Below are positions 16,291 through 24,272 of a stretch of 64,000 nt of DNA, one piece after another. Numbering within the stretch: the first letter of the stretch is position 1; every line of letters begins with the position of its first letter. This DNA is from an uncultured Collinsella sp. GTDB lineage: Bacteria; Actinomycetota; Coriobacteriia; Coriobacteriales; Coriobacteriaceae. The DNA is taken from NCBI GenBank assembly GCA_900758845.1, contig CAAESW010000037.1:28616-92615 (forward strand). The letters run 5' to 3'. The position numbers were made by a program, and so were the translations under genes. Under the pieces are notes generated by a model, which was given only the letters and a program-made list of their open reading frames with translations, searched no databases and had not been told where the DNA came from.

Positions 16291-17016
16291 TTAGCCGAGG
16301 CAAGTCCAGTTGACGGGGGTCGAGCCGCGCTGTTCGAGTAGCCGATTGGCTGCCGAGAAGGGGCGCGATCCCATAAAGGCGGGGAGTTCTGCCGTGGCAC
16401 GGTTGGCCGAAAGCGGCGAGGGGTGCGTGGAGGCCAGACAGAACTTGTCGGTTGCCTTGCCCGCGCCAGTTGCGACGAGCTTACCTTCGACCATCTGCTG
16501 GGCAAAGCGGCCCCATGCCAAAAAGACGACCGACTGGGGCAGCTGACAGCAGCGTTCGATAACGTAGTCGGTGAGCGTGCTCCAGCCCAGTTTGGCGTGC
16601 GAGTTGGCGGCATGCTCGCGCACGGTGAGCGTAGTGTTAAGGAGTAGGACGCCCTGTTGTGCCCATGGGGTTAGGTCTCCCGTGGCGGGAATGGGGCAGC
16701 CCAGATCGGCATTGAGTTCCTTGTAGATGTTGCGCAGGCTCGGCGGCAACTTGGTTTGCGTCGCGGGGACCGAGAACGACAGCCCCATTGCCTGGTTGGG
16801 CCCGTGATAAGGGTCTTGACCCAAGATGACAACTTTGACCTGGTCGGCCGGCGTGTAAGCGAGGGCATTGAGGATGTCGTCTTGTGCCGGGTAGATAGTC
16901 TGCTCGGTACGCAAAAGGGCGATGCGCTCGAGCAGCTGGTTCGTAGTGTCACGTACCGGCTGCGGCGCATCGCCCAGCCAAGTTGTTATGTTGCGGTCGC
17001 GAGTTGCGGTGTCCAT
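16291..17016 (-). CDS. ung: Uracil-DNA glycosylase
   Basis: The 241-residue product cuts uracil out of DNA, starting base excision repair. It has the catalytic water-activating motif GQDPYHGPNQA near residue 66, LLLNTTLTVR and the DNA-intercalation loop STHPSPLSANRA. AAAGGAG precedes the ATG at 17016. Length is typical. It stands between the VUT/SDR unit and an EamA transporter. Confidence 0.97.
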   Translation of the reverse strand: MDTATRDRNITTWLGDAPQPVRDTTNQLLERIALLRTEQTIYPAQDDILNALAYTPADQVKVVILGQDPYHGPNQAMGLSFSVPATQTKLPPSLRNIYKELNADLGCPIPATGDLTPWAQQGVLLLNTTLTVREHAANSHAKLGWSTLTDYVIERCCQLPQSVVFLAWGRFAQQMVEGKLVATGAGKATDKFCLASTHPSPLSANRATAELPAFMGSRPFSAANRLLEQRGSTPVNWTCLG

Positions 17017-17103
17017 GGGGCTCCTTTATGGCAGATGCTCTGTTGGCATCTATTGTAAAGGCGTCCGGAGGCCTTTGTGTCGCGGCTGCATAAGGAGTGG
17101 GAT

Positions 17104-18006
17104 CTACGAGACGTGCTCGGGCGCTCCTGCCATGCGAGCCTGTCCATGTGCGCGGAGGCGCGGAAGCTCGACGGTTGCCACCATGACGCCGGTGAGGATG
17201 AGGGCTGCGCCAAAGAAGGCGATGGGGCTCAGGACCTCGCCGACCAGGAAGAACGAGAAGACGGCGGAGCATACCGGCTCGAGCGAGAAGGCGAAGCCGG
17301 TGGTCTCGGCGGGCACGTGGGGCTGCACGAGCGTCTGGGTGATAAAGCCGTAGGCAGAGCAGATGAGTGCGAGCGCGACGACGACCACGATCTCGCTGGG
17401 CGTACTGGGAAGTGTGAAACCGCCAAAGACGCATGCGGCGATGCCCGAGAACAGGCCGCCGAAGCCCAGCTGCCAAACGCCCAGAGCCAGCGGATCGACT
17501 TCTTCGACAAAGCGCTTGGCCACGATAATGTGGCTGGCATAGATAAAGGCCGAGAGCAGCATGATGATCGCGCCGGGATTCAGGCTGGTAAAGTCTGCGC
17601 CCGAGAGCAGCAACATACCGCAGGTGACGATGGCGGTGCCGACGAGCACTTTGCACTCGGGGGCGCGACGCAGCAGGGCGGCGTTGGCAAACGGCACAAT
17701 CACGACCGTCAGGCTCTGCAAAAAGCCGGCGGTGGAGGCGGAGGTGAGGCTGGAGCCCAGGCACATGCAGGTGAGCTCGGTTGCCATAATGGCGCCGATG
17801 ATGGCGGCACGGACCATAAGGTCGCGGTTGATGCGCAACGCGTGCTTGTGGAAGAGCAGCAGGCAGACCACAAAGGCGATGATGCAGCGTAGCGCGACGA
17901 TGCTCGTGGCGTTCATGCTGTCCATGCCGATCTTCATGAGGGGGTACGAAAAGCCCCATGCGACGGGAACGGAAAATGAGAGCGCGATTGCTTTTTTGCG
18001 GTCCAT
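17104..18006 (-). CDS. EamA/DMT-family transporter
   Basis: The 300-residue product has ten predicted membrane segments in two EamA repeats (VAWGFSYPLMKIGMDSM opens the first, ALGVWQLGFGGL and EPVCSAVFSFFLVGE lie in the second). Drug/metabolite transporters move amino acids, nucleotides or drugs; the substrate is not deducible. It is divergent from a LysR gene with 158 bases between them, which makes control by that LysR protein likely. A second EamA/LysR divergon with the same layout lies at 57365-59252. Confidence 0.9.
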   Translation of the reverse strand: MDRKKAIALSFSVPVAWGFSYPLMKIGMDSMNATSIVALRCIIAFVVCLLLFHKHALRINRDLMVRAAIIGAIMATELTCMCLGSSLTSASTAGFLQSLTVVIVPFANAALLRRAPECKVLVGTAIVTCGMLLLSGADFTSLNPGAIIMLLSAFIYASHIIVAKRFVEEVDPLALGVWQLGFGGLFSGIAACVFGGFTLPSTPSEIVVVVALALICSAYGFITQTLVQPHVPAETTGFAFSLEPVCSAVFSFFLVGEVLSPIAFFGAALILTGVMVATVELPRLRAHGQARMAGAPEHVS

Positions 18007-18164
18007 GGGACTCCTTTTGTTACAGAACGGTTTCGTAAAAAGGATTCTGCTACCAGATTTGGATGTAGTAAAGCGAATGTATCTTCAGTATGATTAAGAA
18101 ATACTAATGTAGGCACGAAAAGCGCTGACAAAACGTTTTACGGCTGCATTGATGTGGAGGCACG

Positions 18165-19031
18165 ATGGCATCGCGGTATCAGATTGTTTGTATGGTGGTC
18201 GATCGCGGCAGTCTTAAGGGCGCGGCCGACGAGTTGGGCTATACGCAAAGTGCGGTGAGCCAGGCCGTCAAGGCGCTCGAGCGCGAGCTGGGTACCACGC
18301 TTATCGAGCGCGGCAAGCAGGGTGTATCGCTTACGCGCGACGGCAAACAGTACCTGCCGTATCTGCGCCAAATCGTAACTGCCGAGGCCGAGCTCGAGGG
18401 CAAGCGCCAGGAGCTGCTGGGGCTTTCGTCGACCGATATTCGCATCGCGACGTTTACCAACGTGAGTCGTACTGTGCTGCCGCGTGTGATCCGCGACTTT
18501 GGGGCTCTGCACCCGGGCGTGCACTTTACTCTCAAGCAGGGCGATTACACGCGCAACGCCCAATGGGTGCACGATGGCGTGGTTGATTTTTGCTTTACGG
18601 CGCGCGGATTTACCGCTGGGCTCGAGAAGCGCGTGGTCTATCACGACGAGTTGGTGGCATTGTTGCCGGCCGCGCATCCGCTGGCGGCAAAGGAAAAGGT
18701 GACGCTCGCCGACCTGGCGTCCGAGCCGTTTGTGCTGCTGGATGAGGGCGAACAGAGCCTGGTGCTCGATGCATTCGCGGCGCATGGACTGTCGCCACAC
18801 GTGACGAGCGAGGTCACCGACGACTACACCATTATGGCGATGGTGGAGGAGGGCCTAGGCGTGAGCATGCTCTACCGTCGTACTGTGGAGGGCATGCGAG
18901 CCGATATTCGTGTGCGGCCCATCGTGCATGCCCCCTCGCGCGACGTGGTGGCCGCCTGGCGCAGCTGGGACACCATGCCCATCGCCACGAGGCGCTTTAT
19001 CGACTATATGAGCTCGCATATTGTCAATTAA
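18165..19031 (+). CDS. LysR-family transcriptional regulator
   Basis: The 288-residue product has the LysR winged helix (GSLKGAADELGYTQSAVSQAVKALE) at residues 14-40 and the effector-binding periplasmic-like fold behind it. The C-terminal lobe has the sequence DDYTIMAMVEEGLGVS, which recurs almost unchanged in the LysR protein at 58395. GGAGG precedes the ATG. It is divergent from an EamA transporter and probably regulates it. Confidence 0.93.
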   Translation: MASRYQIVCMVVDRGSLKGAADELGYTQSAVSQAVKALERELGTTLIERGKQGVSLTRDGKQYLPYLRQIVTAEAELEGKRQELLGLSSTDIRIATFTNVSRTVLPRVIRDFGALHPGVHFTLKQGDYTRNAQWVHDGVVDFCFTARGFTAGLEKRVVYHDELVALLPAAHPLAAKEKVTLADLASEPFVLLDEGEQSLVLDAFAAHGLSPHVTSEVTDDYTIMAMVEEGLGVSMLYRRTVEGMRADIRVRPIVHAPSRDVVAAWRSWDTMPIATRRFIDYMSSHIVN

Positions 19032-19058
19032 TGACTGGCGTGGCGTTGAGTGCGGTGT

Positions 19059-20441
19059 TTAGCGGGCTGTCGCTTTGGCTTGGGTGGCGCGATAGGTGCG
19101 TGCCGGGTGGCAGAGTAGTACCGCCACGACCATAAAGAACGCCGTGGTGCCCAGGCTGATGGGGTAGACCATCATGATGTTCGCAAAGGTGCGGAAGTGC
19201 GGGAACACGCAGAACACCCAATAGAAGCGGATGCCGCAGACGCAGATCATGGTGATGAGGGCGGGCGTGAGCGAGATACCAAAGCCGCGCAGGTAGCCTG
19301 ACATATTTTCGTAGAACATGCTAAAGGCGTACGCCGGGAAGATCGAGCACACGCGGATATAGCCGATCGAGACGATGTTGGGATCGCTGTTGAACAGCGA
19401 CAAGATCTCGCGCCCCAGACCGACAATAACGATAATCGTGGTGAGTGCAACGATGCCGCCTTCGACCAGGCAGACCTTGAGCGTTTTGGTGCAGCGGTCG
19501 ATCTGGCGGGCACCGTGGTTTTGTCCCACAAAGGTGGTGCAAGCTTGGCTAAAGCTGTTGAGCAGGTTGTAGCACACGTACTCCAGGCTCATGGCGGCGC
19601 TCGATGCCGCCATGACCTCGGTGCCCAGGCTGTTAATGGCGGACTGGATGATGATGTTGGCGACGGCAAAGACGGCGCTTTGGATGCCGGCGGGCAGGCC
19701 GATCTTGACGATGCGCTTGAGGGCGATGGGGTCGATAGCCAGGTCGCGTAGGGTGACGCGGACGACGGAGTCGGTCTTGAGCAGGCGGATAAAGAGCGTG
19801 GCGGCGCTGACGGTGTAGGCGATGGCGGTGGCGATGGCGACGCCCGCGACACCCCAGTGGAGTACGGGGACAAAGATGAGATCCAGGCCAATGTTGAGGA
19901 CGGTGGACACGGCAAGCGCCTGCAGCGGCATGCGGGTGATGCCGACGGAGCGGAAGATCGCGGCCTCAAAGTTGTAAAGCAAGATTGAGGGCATGCTGAG
20001 CAAAAAGACGCGCAGGTAGAGCGAAGCGAGCGGCATGGTCTCGGCGGGAACGTTGAGCGCGGCGAGCATGGGCTCGGCAAAGATCTCGCCCAGCGCGATG
20101 ACGACAAAGCCCACGAGCGCCATTAAAATCGAGGTATGGACGGCGCGTTTGACCATGTTCTGATCGTTGCGGCCGATAGCGTTGGCGATGACCACGTTGG
20201 AGCCAAGCGACATGCCAATAAACAGGTTGAGCATAAGGCTGGTAAGCGGAACATTGGAGCCGACCGCCGCCATGGCGAGGGTTCCCTGGTCGCCCGAGAA
20301 GTTACCGATGATGACCGTGGCGATGAGGTTCGACAACTGCTCCAAGATGCTCGTGGCGGCCACAGGGAAGGCGAACAGGGGAATATTGCGCCACAGCGAT
20401 CCGGTGGTCATATCGATGTGCTTAGATACGGTATCAGCCAT
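19059..20441 (-). CDS. MATE-family multidrug efflux transporter
   Basis: The 460-residue product has twelve membrane segments in two homologous halves. The N-terminal half has FPVAATSILEQLSNLIATVIIG and MAAVGSNVPLT; the second begins around residue 230 with LKRIVKIGLPAGIQS. MATE transporters export drugs or metabolites against H+ or Na+. GAGAGCG lies upstream of the ATG. The gene ends 28 bases from the LysR gene in the opposite direction, so the two converge. Confidence 0.93.
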   Translation of the reverse strand: MADTVSKHIDMTTGSLWRNIPLFAFPVAATSILEQLSNLIATVIIGNFSGDQGTLAMAAVGSNVPLTSLMLNLFIGMSLGSNVVIANAIGRNDQNMVKRAVHTSILMALVGFVVIALGEIFAEPMLAALNVPAETMPLASLYLRVFLLSMPSILLYNFEAAIFRSVGITRMPLQALAVSTVLNIGLDLIFVPVLHWGVAGVAIATAIAYTVSAATLFIRLLKTDSVVRVTLRDLAIDPIALKRIVKIGLPAGIQSAVFAVANIIIQSAINSLGTEVMAASSAAMSLEYVCYNLLNSFSQACTTFVGQNHGARQIDRCTKTLKVCLVEGGIVALTTIIVIVGLGREILSLFNSDPNIVSIGYIRVCSIFPAYAFSMFYENMSGYLRGFGISLTPALITMICVCGIRFYWVFCVFPHFRTFANIMMVYPISLGTTAFFMVVAVLLCHPARTYRATQAKATAR

Positions 20442-20505
20442 ACGCTCTCAATCTCTAACATGCTATATCGTGCTTATTTGCGCAGATGATGATACTCCTA
20501 ATCGA

Positions 20506-20563
20506 CTAGTCATTGGGGACGTTCTTAAACGACTAGTCATTCAAGAACGTCCCCAATGACTAG
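20506..20563. repeat. GGGGACGTTC/ACTAGTCAT compound palindrome (copy 2)
   Basis: CTAGTCATT and AATGACTAG are the outer arms, GGGGACGTTCTT and AAGAACGTCCCC the inner arms, and GACTAGTC lies at the centre. It sits between the MATE and rlmA-like promoters. Confidence 0.88.
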
Positions 20564-20578
20564 GTGGGGAAGGCGTGC

Positions 20579-20584
20579 GACAAT
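20579..20584 (+). promoter_or_regulatory. Candidate -10 box (GACAAT) for rlmA-like gene
   Basis: GACAAT begins 15 bases after the palindrome and 36 bases before the ATG at 20620. Confidence 0.35.
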
Positions 20585-20619
20585 GGTGGGCGTTGTGTTG
20601 TTCGCGCTAAGGAGTTGCC

Positions 20620-21435
20620 ATGTTGTTGTGTCCCGTTTGCCATGAGCCGCTGGTGGATGACGAACGCGGCGCTGCATGCGCGGGCGGACACCGGTTTGAC
20701 CGTGCTCGCGAGGGCTATCTATATCTGCTGCGCTCGTCCAAGAGCGGCGACTCCATGGGCGATCCCAAGTCGCAGGCACGCAGTCGTCGTGACTTTCTGA
20801 ACCGTGGATACTACGCGCCGTTGCGCGATGCGATGGTTGAGCAGGTGCGCAAGCAGGTGTCTGAGCGCGCCGCGTCTACGAAAGGCCCCATGACGCTGCT
20901 CGATATTTGCTGCGGTGAGGGCTACTACACCAGCGCCATGGGCGCGGTGCCGGGCGTGGATGCTTACGGTTTCGACCTGGGCAAAGAGATGGTGCGCCTG
21001 GCCGCCAAGCGCGGCGATGCGACCTATTTCGTGGCCAACATGAAGGACATCCCCGTGGCCGATGGCGCCTTCGATATGGTGACCGAACTCTTTGCCCCCT
21101 TTAACGAGCGTGAGTTTTCTCGCGTGCTGGCGCCCGAGGGCTCACTCTATACCGTGGTGCCGGGCGCCCGTCATCTCTTTGGGCTCAAGGAGGTACTCTA
21201 CGACACACCGTACCTTAACGATGAGAAGCTGCCGAAGACCACCGAGCTCGAGTTAGTCGGAACGCAGCGGGTATCTGCGAATATTACGCTTCAGACGCAG
21301 GCCGACATCGAGGCGGTGTTTCAGATGACGCCCTACTACTACCGCACGCGCCCCGCCGACAAAGAGCGCCTGGCAAACTTGGACACGCTCCAGACCGATA
21401 TCGACTTCATCATCGCCGAGTACCGCCACAGCTAA
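20620..21435 (+). CDS. 23S rRNA guanine-N1 methyltransferase, RlmA family
   Basis: The 271-residue product begins with a zinc finger (CPVCHEPL with a following CAGGH) that in RlmA binds rRNA, then a Rossmann methyltransferase with LLDICCGEGYYT as SAM motif I and a PFNEREFSRVLAPEG segment. RlmA-type enzymes methylate G745 or G748 of 23S rRNA hairpin 35; the G748 enzyme of Gram-positives (TlrB-like) can confer tylosin tolerance. The exact position modified is not deducible. AAGGAG precedes the ATG. Confidence 0.9.
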   Translation: MLLCPVCHEPLVDDERGAACAGGHRFDRAREGYLYLLRSSKSGDSMGDPKSQARSRRDFLNRGYYAPLRDAMVEQVRKQVSERAASTKGPMTLLDICCGEGYYTSAMGAVPGVDAYGFDLGKEMVRLAAKRGDATYFVANMKDIPVADGAFDMVTELFAPFNEREFSRVLAPEGSLYTVVPGARHLFGLKEVLYDTPYLNDEKLPKTTELELVGTQRVSANITLQTQADIEAVFQMTPYYYRTRPADKERLANLDTLQTDIDFIIAEYRHS

Positions 21436-21436
21436 C

Positions 21437-21473
21437 AACCTGCCAAAAAGGGACAGGTTTATTTTGGTAGGTT
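21437..21473. repeat. GGGACAG-family palindrome (AACCTGCCAAAA type, copy 1)
   Basis: AACCTGCCAAAA pairs with TTTTGGTAGGTT around AGGGACAGGTTTAT. A close copy lies at 44684-44718. Confidence 0.8.
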
Positions 21474-21489
21474 TTATCTGGGCAAACGT

Positions 21490-21527
21490 AAAGGGCCGAC
21501 CGCGGAGATGCGCGATCGGCCCTTTTT
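21490..21527 (+). terminator. Rho-independent terminator of rlmA-like gene
   Basis: AAGGGCCGA and TCGGCCCTT enclose an inner CGCG/CGCG pairing and are followed by TTTTT on the plus strand. It lies between convergent genes. Confidence 0.88.
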
Positions 21528-21563
21528 AGCTGCTTGGCTGCAGAGGTTATGAGAAGCGAGCGC

Positions 21564-21965
21564 TTACAGGCGGTCCTTGTTCTCGGCCTTAACGGCGTGC
21601 GCCTGCTGAACAAAGAACAGATCGTACACCACGATGACAAAGGCGACGATATTGACGGAGCTGCCGCCGAGCGCGGGAAGCGTGAGCGCGGCCTGGACGA
21701 GCGTGGCGATTGCGGCGACGATGCCGAGCTTAAACGCGCCATCCACCTGCGAAGGCTTGTTGGCGCCCTTGATACCCACAACACCTGCGGCAAGGTCGAC
21801 AAGGCCCTTAACAATCACCACAACAGCGGCGAGCGTGGCGTTCGATCCGTAAGCGGATCCAAAATTGCCGGTAACAATGCCGGCAATTCCGATGACGAGG
21901 CTGGCGATGCCCAGAACAAAATAAATCAGGGCAAGGATTTTGAGTGTCTTGCGAGCAGCGCTCAT
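21564..21965 (-). CDS. Small four-helix membrane protein of unknown function
   Basis: The 133-residue product has four hydrophobic segments near residues 8-32, 44-66, 78-97 and 102-122, with short charged ends. Between them lies GIKGANKPSQVDGAFKLG. I do not recognise a functional family; it resembles general small membrane proteins of Coriobacteriia. AAAGGA precedes the ATG. It is a single gene, convergent with the rRNA methyltransferase across a terminator. Confidence 0.8.
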   Translation of the reverse strand: MSAARKTLKILALIYFVLGIASLVIGIAGIVTGNFGSAYGSNATLAAVVVIVKGLVDLAAGVVGIKGANKPSQVDGAFKLGIVAAIATLVQAALTLPALGGSSVNIVAFVIVVYDLFFVQQAHAVKAENKDRL

Positions 21966-22194
21966 AGCTGGTCCTTTCGATGCGGGCGCGGAGAATCTGT
22001 CGCGCCCAGGTTACGGCACATATCGTGAAGCACATTGTAGTTCAACGGGACGATGCATGCGTTTGAAAGCGTCTCTTGCCTGTACGGTCCAACCTTTCAA
22101 AAAGGAAAGCTGGACGTAAGCCAAATCGATGGCAGCTCATGTGCGGCGCTGCGATGATGAGGCCGTAACAAGGAGCTGGTCTCAAGGAGGAGTC

Positions 22195-22338
22195 ATGATG
22201 TACGGAGCAGAGCAAGTACGAGAGCCGCGGTCGCTGGGAAGGCGCATGGGCGATTCCGTGATCGCTGCCGTGTGCACGGGATTGATGGCGGTGCTTTGCA
22301 TTGGGATGCTGTGGGCCATGTCGCATGTGGGACAATAG
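22195..22338 (+). CDS. 47-residue single-helix membrane protein
   Basis: A strong AAGGAGG lies four to five bases before two successive ATG codons. The product has a charged N terminus (REPRSLGRRMGD) and one membrane helix near residues 20-43 with several Met, Cys and Gly residues, so it should sit in the membrane with its N terminus inside. I do not recognise it. The next gene starts 64 bases later, with a -10-like GACAAT between them, so it may be a separate unit. Confidence 0.65.
   Translation: MMYGAEQVREPRSLGRRMGDSVIAAVCTGLMAVLCIGMLWAMSHVGQ
22331..22336 (+). promoter_or_regulatory. Candidate -10 box (GACAAT) for rsmJ-like gene
   Basis: GACAAT overlaps the end of the small membrane protein gene and lies 66 bases before the ATG at 22403. 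Confidence 0.3.
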
Positions 22339-22402
22339 CGGACGGTTGGGTGCTGGCATAAACGGCGCCCCGCGTATTCGTTTTGCTTGTTAAGGAGTGT
22401 CC

Positions 22403-23107
22403 ATGGGCGTCGTCGATCCCTTTTCTGTTGCTCGAGCCGCGGGGCTTGAGCTGATCGGGAAGTCCGAGGGCCTCACGCTCACCGACGGCACGATGGAGCT
22501 GCGTGCCGATTTTGGCCGCATGCTTCCGCGGCTCAAACAGGGCCGTCTGCAGCAAGAGCTGTTGGTAAAGGCTGCGCGCGCAAAAGGCATCGAGCGCCCA
22601 TGGGTGATTGATGCCACGGCAGGCTTTGGCGAGGATTCGCTGCTGCTGGCTGCCGCGGGCTTTACCGTCGATCTGTATGAGCAGGATTGCGTGATTGCGG
22701 CGCTCCTCAAGGATGCCTTGGATCGCGCAGCAGATGATCCGGCGCTTGCGGTTGCCGTGTCGCGCATGCGCCTTCATGCGGGCGAGGACAGCATTGCCGG
22801 TCTTCGCCATGTAGCTGAGTTGATCGGGCGGGGCGAGCTTGCCGCCCCCGACGTGGTGTATCTGGACCCCATGTTTCCCGAGCGCACCAAAAGTGCGGCG
22901 GTCAAAAAGAAGTTCCAACTCTTGCACCATCTGGAACAGCCATGTACCGATGAGGAATCGCTGGTCGAGGCGGCGCTTGCTGTGCATCCGCGCAAGGTCG
23001 TTATCAAGCGGCCGGTGAAGGGCTCGCTGCTTGCCGGCGTTAAGCCGAGCTATCGACTTGCGGGCAAGGCCGTTCGTTACGATGTTTTGGTGCCGCCGCG
23101 CCCGTAG
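22403..23107 (+). CDS. RsmJ-like 16S rRNA methyltransferase
   Basis: The 234-residue product has an N-terminal FGRMLPRLKQGRLQQELLVKA stretch and the SAM-binding WVIDATAGFGEDSLLLAAAG that mark RsmJ, the enzyme that makes m2G1516 in 16S rRNA. The catalytic-type motif VVYLDPMFPERTKSA is present. AAGGAG precedes the ATG at 22403. Presence of RsmJ-like proteins outside Proteobacteria is less studied, so the site in rRNA is an inference. Confidence 0.85.
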   Translation: MGVVDPFSVARAAGLELIGKSEGLTLTDGTMELRADFGRMLPRLKQGRLQQELLVKAARAKGIERPWVIDATAGFGEDSLLLAAAGFTVDLYEQDCVIAALLKDALDRAADDPALAVAVSRMRLHAGEDSIAGLRHVAELIGRGELAAPDVVYLDPMFPERTKSAAVKKKFQLLHHLEQPCTDEESLVEAALAVHPRKVVIKRPVKGSLLAGVKPSYRLAGKAVRYDVLVPPRP

Positions 23108-23155
23108 CTTGCGTGCGATGGTTGGCGCTCCGTCGGTGCCGTGCCGATGCGGTGC

Positions 23156-23452
23156 CTATTTCCAAGGGTGCGACGTCAGATGCCAGCCGCCACAGTATTC
23201 GCATTTGTAGCAGGCCAAACCACGCCGCCCGCGGTTTTCGCAGTCGGCCATAACGGCCTCGGCCTCGGCGCGCGTGTCGTAACGGTTTTTGCGTTCGCAC
23301 GACTTGTAGCGCCAGGCTTCATCGCGCTCGGCGTTCAGGGCGTCGCGGCGCTCGTCTTCGCGCGCAAACAGGTCGCTCATATCGCCGCCGGTAGCAGCGC
23401 CCAAAAACTCGCTTTTGGCCTTTGACCAGGCGGCTCGCTTTTTGCTTCCCAT
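23156..23452 (-). CDS. Small zinc-knuckle protein of unknown function
   Basis: The 98-residue product is highly charged (Glu/Arg/Lys-rich) and ends in YKCEYCGGWHLTSHP, a compact CxxC plus HxxxH metal-binding pattern. An additional cysteine pair (SCERKNRY and ADCENRG) could complete a second site. The start at 23452 follows AGAGG at ten bases; no other gene is coupled. It resembles small nucleic-acid-binding proteins of Actinobacteria, but I assign no function. Confidence 0.7.
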   Translation of the reverse strand: MGSKKRAAWSKAKSEFLGAATGGDMSDLFAREDERRDALNAERDEAWRYKSCERKNRYDTRAEAEAVMADCENRGRRGLACYKCEYCGGWHLTSHPWK

Positions 23453-23529
23453 CTGCTTCGCGCCTCTCTCCAAACGCTGGTATCATTGCCCAATCAAAGT
23501 GATACCAATAAACGTGAGGTCGCCGCGTG

Positions 23530-24018
23530 ATGATCAGAAAAACCCTCGATACCGACATTCCCGCCGTCATGGCCATCTATGACGCCGCCCGCGCCTTTAT
23601 GCGCGCGCATGGCAACGCCACGCAGTGGCCCGAGGGCACGCCTTCGGCCGAGCAACTGGCTGCCGATATTGCCGCTGGTGGTAGTTACGTGTGTGAAGTC
23701 GACGGTCGCGTGGTTGCGACGTTTGCCTTTTTACCGGGTCCGGACGAGTGCTATGACGTAATTGAGGATGGTCAATGGCGTAGCGACACTCCGTACGCCG
23801 TGCTGCACCGTGTGGCGTCCGACGGCACCGTGCACGGTATCGCGGCTGCGATGTTTACCTTTGCCAAGGAACGTATCGACCATCTGCGTATCGACACGCA
23901 CCAAGACAACCTGCCTATGCAGGGCGCCATCGCCAAGGCCGGGTTTAAGCGCGCTGGTATCGTATATGTGTCGGACGGTACGCCGCGCGTCGCGTTTGAT
24001 TGGCTGCGCGAGACATAA
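23530..24018 (+). CDS. GNAT-family N-acetyltransferase
   Basis: The 162-residue product has the GNAT fold: IRKTLDTDIPAVMAIYDAAR at the N terminus, FAFLPGPDECYDVI strands, HRVASDGTVHGIAAAMFTFA with the acetyl-CoA loop, and LRIDTHQDNLPMQGAIAKAGFKRAGIV at the end. The acetyl acceptor is unknown. GAGG lies nine bases before the ATG; a GTG one codon earlier is possible. Single gene, divergent from the zinc-knuckle gene. Confidence 0.9.
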   Translation: MIRKTLDTDIPAVMAIYDAARAFMRAHGNATQWPEGTPSAEQLAADIAAGGSYVCEVDGRVVATFAFLPGPDECYDVIEDGQWRSDTPYAVLHRVASDGTVHGIAAAMFTFAKERIDHLRIDTHQDNLPMQGAIAKAGFKRAGIVYVSDGTPRVAFDWLRET

Positions 24019-24046
24019 GAGCGGGGACGCGTATCAACAATTTGCA

Positions 24047-24084
24047 CGAACGAAAATGGCTCCGGGTGGGGCCATTTTCGTTCG
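24047..24084. terminator. Hairpin after GNAT gene, terminator-like
   Basis: CGAACGAAAATGGC and GCCATTTTCGTTCG form a perfect 14-bp stem with a 10-base loop. No adjacent T-run, so it is only a candidate terminator. Confidence 0.6.
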
Positions 24085-24272
24085 CTGTGCTGTTTTGCAA
24101 GCCGGCTTTCGCAAGGCGCGAACCTACGAAAATCGCCGCGCGGCAACGCGGGGCGATGAGCTCGGTCGGGGGATAGGGCTCGCTTCGCCCGCCGGCTCGT
24201 AAATTGTATCATCCAGTGTGGAACGAGGACGCCCGTTGCCGCGTGCGATGGGCTTGTAATAAGAGGAGGGCC

